From positions 62,001 to 126,000 of the forward strand of contig NZ_JAJEKE010000010.1 of NCBI RefSeq assembly GCF_024363565.1: a stretch of 64,000 nucleotides of DNA, read 5' to 3'. A program made the position numbers and the translations under genes. This DNA is from Lutispora saccharofermentans. GTDB lineage: Bacteria > Bacillota > Clostridia > Lutisporales > Lutisporaceae. Positions 8,752-17,620 of this stretch are shown in pieces (the stretch's first letter is position 1; the number at the start of each line of letters is the position of its first letter). The notes below the pieces were generated by a model. It was not told the origin of the DNA and did no database searches. It saw only the letters and a list, made by a program, of their open reading frames with translations.

Positions 8752-9423
8752 ATGGGAAAAATTTATACTGAAACAGATCGTGATGTCCCGAGATATGCCT
8801 GCACAGATTGCAGTGCTTGCGGGAGCCTCATCGGCAAAAGCCTTTGCAAGGTAAAAAGCAGGGGCTGCTGCTGGTACTTTCCTAAATTTTCTCTTGTTGA
8901 CATTCAGAGGATGACAAAAGCGCCGGAAGGCTTAAAGGTTTTGAACAGGATCATAGATAATCCCAACACCAAAATTTATAACTACTATATGCAGGCCAGA
9001 GGATTCTTTGATGAAGCTGAGTATGAGAAGTATATGGAAGGCGAAACGCTTGCGGAGACGGATTATATAGAAGATCACACCATATTTTTCAGAGCATGTC
9101 CTTTCGTCAAAGCAGGCCAGGGATGTACTTTGCCCCCCAGATACAGGACCTTTGTATGCAACTTTTTCATATGCAGGGAAATTACAGAGGCAGCCAAATC
9201 ATATGAGCTTTTTCAAAATTATGAGGAAGAAAGGCTTAAGTATTCCCGATGGCTGGATTGGGAAAATGAAGGCCTGAAGCATGTCCTTTCCGAAAGGAGC
9301 CTGACCTTGCACGGAAATTTAGCAGAAGCTATACAGGTCCTGCAAGAGCTTGAAATGTCCCAATACGAATTTCCGTATCTTGAGCCCATAATCTTAGACG
9401 ATTCCTGGTATAGAGGGGCATAA
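8752..9423 (+). CDS. Cysteine-rich protein, possible metal or Fe-S binding
   Basis: 223 residues, no signal peptide or membrane helix. Two cysteine groups are conspicuous: CTDCSACGSLIGKSLC followed by GCCW in the first 40 residues, and ACPF, GCTLP, FVCNF and FICRE at about 115-140. This spacing recalls the YkgJ/zinc-iron-chelating family, where the cysteines bind a metal or an Fe-S cluster; that assignment is an inference. It is divergent from the two-component operon and convergent with the ABC importer. ATG with a GAGG site. No enzymatic motif is visible. Confidence 0.6.
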   Translation: MGKIYTETDRDVPRYACTDCSACGSLIGKSLCKVKSRGCCWYFPKFSLVDIQRMTKAPEGLKVLNRIIDNPNTKIYNYYMQARGFFDEAEYEKYMEGETLAETDYIEDHTIFFRACPFVKAGQGCTLPPRYRTFVCNFFICREITEAAKSYELFQNYEEERLKYSRWLDWENEGLKHVLSERSLTLHGNLAEAIQVLQELEMSQYEFPYLEPIILDDSWYRGA

Positions 9424-9450
9424 TTGCCCCCTGCATATCATTGATTTCGA

Positions 9451-10407
9451 TTAACTGTTAAAACAAATTTGCCTTTGAAATGCTATGCCCACCTTATCCC
9501 CTGCTTGAAAATCTTCATTTGCGCCGTTGGGGATGTCTGCTTGGAGAACCTGGTCCTCCGCTTTTATCATATATATGGTATAAGAGCCCATGTAGTGCTT
9601 TTGTATTACTTCTCCCCGCATAGCTCCTTCATCACAGGTTATTTTTACATGCTCAGGCCGCACGCCTATCAAGGCTTCCCCCATTTTTATCATATTGATC
9701 CGCCCTATAAAATCCGCTACAAAATGATTTACGGGATTTTCATAAATTCCTTTTGGGCTCCCTATTTGCTCTATGCGCCCTTCATTCATCACCACAACCT
9801 TGTCGGACATACTCATCGCTTCCTCCTGGTCATGAGTTACAAAGATCATGGTTATGCCCAGCTTTTGCTGCACGGCCTTGATTTCCTCCCTCACCCGCAT
9901 CCTGAGCTTTGCATCCAGGTTGCTTAAGGGTTCATCTAAAAGCAGCAGCTTTGGGTCCAATACCAAGGCGCGGGCCAATGCCACTCTTTGCTGCTGCCCG
10001 CCGCTCAAAAGCCCGATGTTTTTGTTTTCCATTCCCGATAATCCTACAAGCTTTATCATGTTCAGCGCCTTTTCCATTCTCTCCTGCTTGCTTTGATTTT
10101 TTTTGAAGCGCAGCCCGTAATATATGTTTCCCATGACTGTCATATGGGGAAAAAGAGCATAATTTTGAAAAACGGTGCAAAGGGGCCTCCTTTCAGGAGA
10201 CATGCCGGTTATATCCTCACCATCCAGTGTTATGCTGCCCCTGTCAGGTTTTACGAAGCCTCCTATCATCCTCAGGGTCGTAGTCTTTCCGCAGCCGCTG
10301 GGACCTAAGATGGATACTAGCCTTCCGGCCTCTATATCCAAATCTATTCCGTCAACGGCCGGAACATCATCAAAGCGCTTGGCCAAACCTTTTATCTGAA
10401 GAAACAT
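9451..10407 (-). CDS. ABC importer ATPase, Fe3+/polyamine type
   Basis: 318 residues. Walker A is GPSGCGKTTT (about 35), the Q-loop follows in TVFQNYALFPHMT, the signature is LSGGQQQRVALARAL, Walker B is LLLDEPLSNLD and the switch His is in TVTHDQEE-like FVTHDQEEAM. The C-terminal ~80 residues form a short TOBE-like domain (GVRPEHVKI), typical of FbpC/PotA/CysA ATPases. It energises the permease encoded immediately upstream, whose 3' end overlaps its start by 38 bases. The start has GGGGG 9 bases ahead. Confidence 0.92.
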   Translation of the reverse strand: MFLQIKGLAKRFDDVPAVDGIDLDIEAGRLVSILGPSGCGKTTTLRMIGGFVKPDRGSITLDGEDITGMSPERRPLCTVFQNYALFPHMTVMGNIYYGLRFKKNQSKQERMEKALNMIKLVGLSGMENKNIGLLSGGQQQRVALARALVLDPKLLLLDEPLSNLDAKLRMRVREEIKAVQQKLGITMIFVTHDQEEAMSMSDKVVVMNEGRIEQIGSPKGIYENPVNHFVADFIGRINMIKMGEALIGVRPEHVKITCDEGAMRGEVIQKHYMGSYTIYMIKAEDQVLQADIPNGANEDFQAGDKVGIAFQRQICFNS

Positions 10408-12097
10408 TGCTCATTACCCCCTTTACCGACTTTTCTTTAAGCACGAATCTCGAAAACAATATATTTATTATCAATGTTGAATATATTATCATATTTGCTA
10501 TTACCGCTCCCACTCCATAGTCGCCGTTTCTCAGGGTGTCAAACATTTCCACCGTAGCCAGCTTTGCCGACGGAGATATTATAAAGATTATCGCCCCAAC
10601 TGTAGTCATGGTAGCAGTAAATGTATTTATAAAGCTCACGGCAAAAGCCGGTCTGAGCAAAGGGAATACTATATCCTTCAGCGCAAGCAGCTTTGGCGCT
10701 CCTAAGTCCCTGGCTCCGTTCTCCAGATCCGGATTGATGCCCACAAGCACCGAAGAAGCTGCTTTGCTTGCTGTCGGCAGTTGCCTGAAAATACAATTCA
10801 ACAGCACTATCATGCCTGTACCCGTCAGCTTGAGAGGATAATTCCTGAAAGCCAATATATATCCTATTCCGAAAAAAGTGCCCGGTATTATATAAGGCAG
10901 GGATGCGGCAAAATCTAAAAGCTTGCTCCCCCAAATCCGCCTCTTTACAGTATAATAGGCAAAGAGATTTCCCAGCAGTCCTGCTGTAATGCCTGCAACA
11001 AAGGAATACCATAAGCTTCTGAAGAAGCTACGGAGCTTTCCGTACCTCATGGCTTTAACATACTCCAGGGTGAACACTATGCTCCCTCCCCGGTAATACG
11101 AGACGGCAGACAGAAGTATGGAGCCGTATTGCGCAAGCATGGCCCCGATATAAAGCCAGCATATGAGCTTCAGCGCAAAGCCGATGGGTCCGTCAAGCCT
11201 CAATGAAGCTTCTCTGAGCTGTGACTTGGTATTGCTGCCTCCATGAAGCTTCAGGCTTTTTATGCTGTGATTATAATAGGCAAAGGCCAGCAATGCGGGC
11301 AGCAGCAGCAGTACGCTCATGGCCGAAGCAGCAGGCAGATTGGAGCTGCTTATGACTTCGAGATAAGCCTGGGTAGCCAGAACATTAAACTTTCCTCCGA
11401 TTATTATGGGTGTGCCGAAGTCGGACAAGCACCGGATAAAGGTTAGAAAGCCTGCGGCGATTATTCCAGGCCGGGCAGCAGGCAATACCACATTTTTTAC
11501 CGTATGCCAATGCCCTGCCCCCAGATCCGAGGAAGCATCAATAAGGCTTCCGTCCATGGATTTGAGGGTTCCCAATATTATCAAGGCGGCTATTGATATG
11601 CTTCCCAGGGCTTGCATCAAAACAACCCCGTGCCAGCCATAGGGATTGATGGTAAGGCCCAGCAGCTTATGGGTGATGAGCCCCCTCCTGCCGAATAGGG
11701 TTATATAAGCCAAAGATGCGACAAAAGGCGGGGATATCATGGTCAGCATGAGCATTGAAGGCATTATTTTTTTTAATAATCCCCGGGAGAAAGTACCGTA
11801 AACAGCGATGCAGACAGCAAAAATCAAGGTCAGGGCCGTTGCAAGCCCTGCTGAAAAAACGCTGTTTAACAGGAGCTTGCCTCCCCTGCTGAAAGCATAC
11901 TGGAAATTCTTTAAATCCGGATTCCCTTTATGCATAAAGCTCTCTTTCAGAACAGCCGCCACAGGGCCAAGTATAAAAATAAGCACCGATAAGACAACTC
12001 CAATAATTAGTATTGTCTCAATTAAATCATAAATAAGGGTATCCTTTTTTAAGAATACCCTCTTATTGTTTTTAAGATTATTTAGCAAGCTTCTCAT
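10370..12097 (-). CDS. Two-domain ABC permease, Fe3+ (FbpB) type
   Basis: 575 residues with about twelve predicted transmembrane helices arranged as two tandem permease units, the arrangement known from FbpB/SfuB-type ferric iron importers. Each half carries an EAA-like loop that contacts the ATPase: SSDLGAGHWHTVKNVVLPAARPGI (shown here only as the region near residues 192-215) and NGARDLGAPKLLALKDIVFP (about 464-483). It overlaps the substrate-binding-protein gene by 20 bases upstream and the ATPase gene by 38 bases downstream, so the three are certainly one operon. Substrate is inferred to be ferric iron, but 2-aminoethylphosphonate, thiamine or polyamine importers share this architecture. 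Confidence 0.88.
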   Translation of the reverse strand: MRSLLNNLKNNKRVFLKKDTLIYDLIETILIIGVVLSVLIFILGPVAAVLKESFMHKGNPDLKNFQYAFSRGGKLLLNSVFSAGLATALTLIFAVCIAVYGTFSRGLLKKIMPSMLMLTMISPPFVASLAYITLFGRRGLITHKLLGLTINPYGWHGVVLMQALGSISIAALIILGTLKSMDGSLIDASSDLGAGHWHTVKNVVLPAARPGIIAAGFLTFIRCLSDFGTPIIIGGKFNVLATQAYLEVISSSNLPAASAMSVLLLLPALLAFAYYNHSIKSLKLHGGSNTKSQLREASLRLDGPIGFALKLICWLYIGAMLAQYGSILLSAVSYYRGGSIVFTLEYVKAMRYGKLRSFFRSLWYSFVAGITAGLLGNLFAYYTVKRRIWGSKLLDFAASLPYIIPGTFFGIGYILAFRNYPLKLTGTGMIVLLNCIFRQLPTASKAASSVLVGINPDLENGARDLGAPKLLALKDIVFPLLRPAFAVSFINTFTATMTTVGAIIFIISPSAKLATVEMFDTLRNGDYGVGAVIANMIIYSTLIINILFSRFVLKEKSVKGVMSNVSSDKRFGQAL

Positions 12098-13121
12098 TCC
12101 ATATCTTCAAGATCTCATCTCTTTGCTGGCCAAAGAGTTCAAAATCTACTTTTAAGAATTTATCCATCGGCACATCTTTCATCATATCGTGATCAGCAAC
12201 TTCAGGCCTCATCATAACTCTGGGGTCTGCATCCCTGATGATCTCCTGCCCCTTGACAGACAGTGCCCAATCTACAAAAGCCTTTGCTGCATCAACATTA
12301 TCCGCATTTTTGAATATTGCCATTGTAGCAGGAACCCACGGAATCCCATCCTCGGGATAATAGGTTTTCACCGGGAACTGATCCTCCATAGCTATGAATT
12401 CGCCGGACATAGGGATTATCCCTATTGCAGCCTCTCCCGCGGCGACCTTCTTGGGAGGTTCCCCGCCTCTCTTGGCAAAGAAGGGCACGTTTTTACCCAA
12501 TGCCTCAAAATATTTCCATCCCTCTTCTTCGCCCATATCCTGAAGCATGCCGTTCACCATAGCATAGTTGGTTCCGGATATGCCCGGGTCTGCCATGAGG
12601 ATTTCATCCTTATACTTGGGGTCTAAAAGATCCGCCCATGTCTTGGGGGCTTCCAGCCCTTTTTCCTTCAGCACATCATTATTGACCATAAAGCCTACCA
12701 GCACATAGGATATGCCGTTCCAGTATCCGTCCTTGTCCTTGCAGTTGTCGGGTATGCTCTTTGCTTCAGGCGAAAAATGCTGCTCCAGCAGCCCCTTATC
12801 CTTTGCAGCTATAAAGCTGTCAACGCCGCCGCCGAACCAAAGATCAGCCATAGGCTTCCCGCCTTCTGCTTCGACCCTTGCCAAAACCTCACCGGAGGAC
12901 ATGTCAAGGAATTCCACCTTAACACCTGTTGCCTTTGTAAACTCCTCAAATATTATTTCTTTTCCGCCATAGGCAGCGACCACCTTTAAAACAGTGCCTT
13001 CCAGGCTTTTTTTCTCCGGCTCGCCGTTATTATTTGCAGCTTCTCCGCTCTTGTTGGCACAAGCCGTCAAAGACAATGCCATGACCAAAATAAGCATCCA
13101 TGCTAAGATCTTTCTCTTCAT
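12078..13121 (-). CDS. ABC importer substrate-binding lipoprotein, FbpA-like
   Basis: 347 residues. A lipoprotein signal peptide ends in the lipobox LTAC (Cys about 21), so the protein is anchored outside the membrane. The mature part reads as a type II periplasmic-binding fold of the iron/thiamine group: LKVVAAYGGKEIIFEEF, DLWFGGGVDSF, WADLLDPKYKDEI and a C-terminal AFVDWALSVKGQEII segment. It is the first gene of the importer operon and overlaps the permease start. It supplies substrate to the two-domain permease. Ferric iron is the most likely ligand from family resemblance, with other small anions or vitamins possible. Confidence 0.88.
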   Translation of the reverse strand: MKRKILAWMLILVMALSLTACANKSGEAANNNGEPEKKSLEGTVLKVVAAYGGKEIIFEEFTKATGVKVEFLDMSSGEVLARVEAEGGKPMADLWFGGGVDSFIAAKDKGLLEQHFSPEAKSIPDNCKDKDGYWNGISYVLVGFMVNNDVLKEKGLEAPKTWADLLDPKYKDEILMADPGISGTNYAMVNGMLQDMGEEEGWKYFEALGKNVPFFAKRGGEPPKKVAAGEAAIGIIPMSGEFIAMEDQFPVKTYYPEDGIPWVPATMAIFKNADNVDAAKAFVDWALSVKGQEIIRDADPRVMMRPEVADHDMMKDVPMDKFLKVDFELFGQQRDEILKIWNEKLAK

Positions 13122-13263
13122 TTCTCTTCCTCCATTTTTATGCAGCTAATAAGTTACTTGCCATCTCTATTATAGGTATAGCATCATCCTAATCCAAATA
13201 GATAAAATCGATTAAAGCCCGGGAGGATATTTATTATTTCTATGGCTATCCCATGCCTTCGTC

Positions 13264-13310
13264 AAAAAATAAAAGCTGGCTAAATCCTTATTAAAAATTT
13301 AGCCAGCTTA
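13264..13310 (-). terminator. Intrinsic terminator ending the 13.3-13.6 kb RNA
   Basis: A 13-bp perfect stem (AAGCTGGCTAAAT at 13273-13285 with its complement at 13297-13309) is followed on the minus strand by TTTTATTTTTTG. The T-run occurs only on this side, so the transcript runs on the minus strand. Confidence 0.8.
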
Positions 13311-13560
13311 TGAAACAGACTCTAATTCAACACAGATACCTGAATCAACCAAACTTAGTTTACCTCGTTACCTTTCTAACCAAACAACTTTCTAACTAAC
13401 CTTACAAACCCTAAACCAATTTACACTATTATCCAACTTGCTATAACCAGAATATACTTACCTAACTGACCAATAGATTGACCTATCACTAGAAATCTGA
13501 TAAATTTACATGTTGGTTGAATTAGAGTCTGCAGGAAAGATGTATCGCATCTTCCTTGTT
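13265..13560 (-). ncRNA. Candidate structured noncoding RNA, class not identified
   Basis: The minus strand holds a region without a convincing ORF that is bounded by a perfect 16-bp inverted repeat, CAGACTCTAATTCAAC at 13316-13331 and its complement at 13516-13531. The ~184 bases between are strikingly poor in C on the transcribed strand and rich in GGTTAG/AGTTAG-like words. A small 5' hairpin (AGGAAGATG/CATCTTTCCT, about 13533-13557) precedes the closing stem and a strong intrinsic terminator follows it within 10 bases. A TATACT -10-like box lies just upstream on the minus strand. The length (about 230 bases plus terminator) and closed architecture would suit 6S RNA or the raiA-type RNAs of Firmicutes, but I cannot confirm either. 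Confidence 0.6.
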
Positions 13561-13815
13561 TATAGTATATCACATAATCAATAAAAATAATACATTAATT
13601 TTCAGAAAATTAATTTTTTTCTCTTCAAGAGTCAATTGACTTTTTGAAGACTCTTAAAAGTTTAGAACAATATAGTATATATAACTTAGTTCTACGCTTA
13701 TGGTATAATATGGTATAATATATTTAGTAATAAGCAAAAGTGGTGTGCTATAAATCCAGTAATATTAATATGCTTGGATATACATACCGCTATTATTATA
13801 CGAGGAGTGAAAAAA

Positions 13816-13983
13816 GTGAAAAAGTATAAGGATATTTTTTTAAGTGTTACATTCTATTTAATTATAATTTTCTTATATCACATTATATCTGGTGACAGAA
13901 ATGTTAATTATATTGTAATAATTTTAACATTAATAGCATTTACATTGCCTCCAATTCTAAAAAGAAAACAGCAGCCTAAATAA
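13816..13983 (+). CDS. Small membrane protein
   Basis: About 55 residues from a GTG at 13816, which has GAGGAG 8 bases upstream; an earlier in-frame TTG at 13774 has no such site. The protein is two hydrophobic helices (about IFLSVTFYLIIIFLYHII and YIVIILTLIAFTLPPIL) with a basic tail KRKQQPK. Two TATAAT-like boxes lie at about 13700-13722. No family is recognised. It sits alone between the structured RNA and queT. Confidence 0.5.
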   Translation: MKKYKDIFLSVTFYLIIIFLYHIISGDRNVNYIVIILTLIAFTLPPILKRKQQPK

Positions 13984-14144
13984 AAAAAGTTATGCTTGCA
14001 TTGAAAAAGTAATTTCCACACCCACACAAGCGAAAGGTGGAAGTTAGTTTTGCAAAGAAAAGGTATATAATAAACAGGATAAAGGAAGTAATCAATACTT
14101 GAAAACATAGTATTATCAATGGTATTATTGAAGAGTCCAAAGAT

Positions 14145-14186
14145 CAGTCAGTTCGAAACCATCCTGACTTAAAACAAAACTAGGGA
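14145..14186 (+). promoter_or_regulatory. preQ1-I riboswitch controlling translation of queT
   Basis: A short stem GTCAG/CTGAC (14147-14151 with 14164-14168) encloses the loop TTCGAAACCATC and is followed by an A-rich tail ending in AACTAGGG, the classic preQ1-I H-type pseudoknot. The 3' pseudoknot strand overlaps the ribosome binding site (AGGGAGG), so ligand binding should hide the site and lower translation. The downstream gene is a queuosine-precursor transporter, the usual target. Confidence 0.88.
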
Positions 14187-14196
14187 GGTATAAAAA

Positions 14197-14679
14197 ATGA
14201 AAAAAACAGTTTTTCTGATGCAGGCATCGCTTATAGCCGCTATCTATGCAGCAATAACCATAGCACTGGCGCCAATAAGCTACGGCCAGATCCAGGTCAG
14301 GGTTGCCGAAGCCCTTACAATCCTTCCGGCATTTACACCGGCTGCCATACCCGGATTATTTGTAGGCTGCATAGTGGCTAACCTATACGGCGGAGGCGGA
14401 ATAATAGATGTAGTATTCGGAAGTCTTGCCACTCTCATGGCAGCGTATCTGTCCTACAAAATGCCGAAGAAATGGCTCGTTCCCCTGCCGCCTGTCGTTG
14501 TAAACGGAATAATAGTAGGCTATATACTCAATTATCTGTATGGCTTGCCTTTGCTGATCACAATGGGCTGGGTGGCTGTGGGTCAGATGATAGCTTGCTA
14601 TGGTTTTGGATATCCTCTTATGAAGGTGTTGGAGAAATATGAAGATAGAATATTCAAAAGTGATGGCAGTCATGTATAA
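14197..14679 (+). CDS. queT: Queuosine-precursor ECF transporter substrate component QueT
   Basis: 160 residues with about five transmembrane helices. The sequence MKKTVFLMQASLIAAIYAAI, the QIQVRVAEALTILPAFTP stretch and the glycine-rich NLYGGGGIIDVVFGS loop are typical of the QueT family. QueT is the substrate-capturing S-component of an energy-coupling-factor importer for queuosine precursors such as preQ1; the shared ATPase/T-component module is not encoded here. The preQ1-I riboswitch directly upstream supports the assignment strongly. No partner genes follow. Confidence 0.92.
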   Translation: MKKTVFLMQASLIAAIYAAITIALAPISYGQIQVRVAEALTILPAFTPAAIPGLFVGCIVANLYGGGGIIDVVFGSLATLMAAYLSYKMPKKWLVPLPPVVVNGIIVGYILNYLYGLPLLITMGWVAVGQMIACYGFGYPLMKVLEKYEDRIFKSDGSHV

Positions 14680-14865
14680 CATGGCTGCTATTTTACTGTA
14701 GCGGAATATATAAAAGTTTCGAGCTACGAGTTGCGTGTTGCGGGAGCTAGGGTATTCCTTGCGGGTCATGGGAGACGGGGAACACGGATTAGCACTGAAA
14801 TTCCACGGATTAACACGGTTTTCTACTTTTCTAATCTCATATCTAAGCAGGAATTTTGTGAAGAA

Positions 14866-14930
14866 CCTTGAATAAGATCCTTCAGGCAAAGCCTTCAGGA
14901 TGACAATGGAACTTGACTTCCATAGCAATA
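14866..14930. repeat. Intergenic GATCCTTC...GGATGACA repeat, copy 2
   Basis: GATCCTTCAGGCAAAG and CCTTCAGGATGACAA repeat the core found at 4880-4950, including the CTTGAAT left flank and a CCATAGCAATAAT right flank. The rest of the 14680-15014 gap contains CACGGATTA-type direct repeats (about 14782-14817) and no plausible gene. Confidence 0.6.
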
Positions 14931-15014
14931 ATAAAAAGACTTTCAGTGATTCCCGTATTCTCTAAGACCTCAACGGCCTACCCTAATACCAGAGGCCAGA
15001 GGCTATTCCTAATC

Positions 15015-17387
15015 CTATTTCCCAAATATGCTCTGGGCAACCTTCACCGATTCCCTGGCATCCTTCACATAGAAGTCGGCTCCTATCATCTCTGCATAGC
15101 TCTCATTCAGCACTGCGCCTCCCACCATTATCCTGCAGTGAGGACAGCTGCTCCTCAAGGCTTTTATGGTATCCTCCATATTTTGCACAGTTGTAGTCAT
15201 CAATGCGCTCAGGCCCACCAAAGGAGCATCTTCCTCCGCTGTCTTTTCCACAACCTTTTCTATAGGGACATCCTTTCCCAGATCATAAACCCGGAAGCCG
15301 TAGTTTTCCAATAATATTTTTACAATATTCTTCCCTATATCATGGATATCGCCCTTCACCGTAGCGATCACTATCTTTCCCTTTTCTATCTGAGAATCAC
15401 TGCCCGAACCTGCATTCATGTTATCCTTTAGAATTTCAAAGGCTCTCTTGACCGTCTCCGCCGATTGTATAAGCTGGGGCAGGAATATTTCTCCTTTTTC
15501 ATATCTCTGTCCTACAATATCCAAGGCAGGAATAAGGTAATTGTCCACAATCTCCAAACCGCTTGACTCCTTGAGAAGCTCCTTCACAAGGGAAGCAGCT
15601 TCATCCTTTATCCCATCTATAATGACCTTCTTCAGATCTCTGCTGCTCATGGCCCCACTATCGGCGGGCTTCTGTTCTGCGGCAGAATATGCTTTTATAT
15701 ATGCTTTGCTGTCCTTATCCGCATTGGACAGCACATTAAAGGCCTTTATGGTGCTTATCATATCCTCTTCCATAGGGTTCAGGATGGGTGCATCCAGCCC
15801 TGCCGCAAGGGCCATTGCCAGAAACGTCCTGTTTAAAAGCCCTCTCGCCGGCAGGCCGAAGGATACATTGCTGACCCCAAGGGCAGTCTTAACCCCTAAG
15901 TTCTCCTTGACCAGCCTTACAGCCTTTATGGTCTCCTGCACCTCTCTTTGCTGGGCCGAAGCCGTGAGCACAAGGCAGTCCACTATTATGTCTTCCTTCT
16001 CTATGCCGTATTCAGCGGCTTTTTTGATCATGCGCTCTGCAGTTTGAAGCCTCTCCTCCGCAGTCTTGGGTATGCCCTTTTCATCCAGCGTCAGAGCTAC
16101 TACCAGGCATCCGTATTTCTTGGCGATGGGCAGAAGCTCTGCCATGCTCTTTTCCTCGCCATTTATGGAATTGATTATAGGCCTGCCGCTGCAGATCCTT
16201 GCTCCGGCTTCGACCACCTCCGGCCTCACGCTATCTATCTGAAGAGGAAGGCTCACAATGCCCTGTATCTCCTTGATAGCCCTGACCATCAGCGCCTTCT
16301 CATCTATTTGGGGCAAGCCCACGTTTACATCCAGCATATGGGCTCCGTTATCCTTCTGGTTTACCGCTTCCCTCAATATGTAATCCATATCGCCTTTTAT
16401 CAGGGCCTCCTTCAGCCTTTTCTTGCCTGTAGGGTTTATGCGCTCCCCTATGATTTTTACCTCTTCTCCCAGGACCACCGTGGAGGTGGCAGAGCTGGCC
16501 GCAGTGATCCTTTTCACTTCGGTATCGACAGGCTTCAGCCCTTCCAGAGCCTTCTTCAAGGCTCTTATATGCTCAGGCGTGGTGCCGCAGCATCCTCCCA
16601 ATATCCTTACCCCTTGCTCGGCCATACTGCGCCCATATCTTCCGAAATCCTCGGGACTTATATCATAGACGGTTTTGTTTCCTTCCATCTTCGGCAAGCC
16701 TGCATTGGGCTGGATTATCACGGGCAATCTTGAATACCTCAGCACCTCAGCGATGAGAGGGAGCATCTCTTCAGGCCCTAAAGAACAGTTAAGCCCAAGG
16801 GCATCCAGGTTCAGGTTCTGTAATATATTTACCATAGTCAAAGGATCGGTGCCTGTCAGGGTCCTTCCGTCAGCTTGAAAGGTCATGGTGCAGATCACCG
16901 GAAGGCTGGAATTTTCTTTGGCCGCCAGTATAGCCGCTTTAGCTTCGTATATATCGGACATGGTCTCAATGAGGATCAGGTCCGCTCCGGCGTATGTACC
17001 GGCGGTTATTTGCTCCCTGAAGGCTTCATAGGCGGCCTCAAAGCTCAGATTGCCATAGGGCTCCATTAGCTGGCCCAGAGGGCCGATATCCAGAGCCACC
17101 AGCTTATCTCCTGCGGCAGTCCTTGCTATCTCCACGCCTCTTCTTATCACCATATCCAAAGAAAAATCCATATCCTTCAGCTTGTATCTGTTGGCCCCGA
17201 AGGTATTGGTGGTGACCACATCCGCTCCCGCATCTATATAGGCCCTATGTATGTGCTCTATGACCTCCGGCCTTTGGATATTGTAGCTCTCAGATAATTC
17301 TCCGGCTTTCATTCCGGCAGCCTGGAGCATGGTTCCCATCCCTCCGTCAAACAAGAGAAATCCGTCAAAATTTACAGCCTTAGTCAT
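15015..17387 (-). CDS. metH: Cobalamin-dependent methionine synthase lacking the activation domain
   Basis: About 790 residues. It transfers methyl from methyltetrahydrofolate to homocysteine through cobalamin. An N-terminal homocysteine methyltransferase domain (about 1-300) has the zinc-binding cysteines in GLNCSLG and GGCCGTTPEH. A pterin-binding domain (about 305-570) begins IIGERINPTGKK. The cobalamin cap and Rossmann domains (about 580-790) carry the cobalt-ligand motif GDIHDIGKNIV. The ~330-residue SAM-binding reactivation domain of E. coli-type MetH is absent; a free-standing equivalent is the next gene upstream. The ATG at 17387 follows GGGG with good spacing and is preferred over an in-frame TTG 33 bases upstream. 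Last gene of the methionine cluster. Confidence 0.93.
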   Translation of the reverse strand: MTKAVNFDGFLLFDGGMGTMLQAAGMKAGELSESYNIQRPEVIEHIHRAYIDAGADVVTTNTFGANRYKLKDMDFSLDMVIRRGVEIARTAAGDKLVALDIGPLGQLMEPYGNLSFEAAYEAFREQITAGTYAGADLILIETMSDIYEAKAAILAAKENSSLPVICTMTFQADGRTLTGTDPLTMVNILQNLNLDALGLNCSLGPEEMLPLIAEVLRYSRLPVIIQPNAGLPKMEGNKTVYDISPEDFGRYGRSMAEQGVRILGGCCGTTPEHIRALKKALEGLKPVDTEVKRITAASSATSTVVLGEEVKIIGERINPTGKKRLKEALIKGDMDYILREAVNQKDNGAHMLDVNVGLPQIDEKALMVRAIKEIQGIVSLPLQIDSVRPEVVEAGARICSGRPIINSINGEEKSMAELLPIAKKYGCLVVALTLDEKGIPKTAEERLQTAERMIKKAAEYGIEKEDIIVDCLVLTASAQQREVQETIKAVRLVKENLGVKTALGVSNVSFGLPARGLLNRTFLAMALAAGLDAPILNPMEEDMISTIKAFNVLSNADKDSKAYIKAYSAAEQKPADSGAMSSRDLKKVIIDGIKDEAASLVKELLKESSGLEIVDNYLIPALDIVGQRYEKGEIFLPQLIQSAETVKRAFEILKDNMNAGSGSDSQIEKGKIVIATVKGDIHDIGKNIVKILLENYGFRVYDLGKDVPIEKVVEKTAEEDAPLVGLSALMTTTVQNMEDTIKALRSSCPHCRIMVGGAVLNESYAEMIGADFYVKDARESVKVAQSIFGK

Positions 17388-17426
17388 CAATATCCCCACA
17401 CTTTCTATGTTGTTATTCAAAATTTT

Positions 17427-17600
17427 ATGTTGTATTGATTGGTAACGATTGCGGTGTTTCAGAAACTAAGATTTTGTAAGCTTGCATAGGGTTGCGTCAA
17501 AACTCGCTTTGGCTCAAACAGTTGACGCAACATTTCCTATACTGCGCTAACAAACTCTAAGCCCCTTCACAATGCAAACTTATATCAATCAATACAACAT
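17427..17600. repeat. Long nested palindromic element, copy 1
   Basis: Core 17466-17561 is an imperfect palindrome: CTAAGATTTTGTAAGC pairs with GCTAACAAACTCTAAG and TTGCGTCAA with TTGACGCAA. It is enclosed by outer perfect arms ATGTTGTATTGATTG (17427-17441) and CAATCAATACAACAT (17586-17600). The same core occurs in inverted orientation at 18514-18690 with unrelated outer arms. It fills the gap between the MetH-activation gene and metH. Confidence 0.7.
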
Positions 17601-17620
17601 TATTTCGGTACAATTAATAT

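Noticed and set aside
13316-13531. Retron msr/msd-like RNA, suggested by the closing inverted repeat
   Set aside because: No reverse transcriptase or effector gene lies on either side; the only neighbouring ORF is a 55-residue membrane protein.
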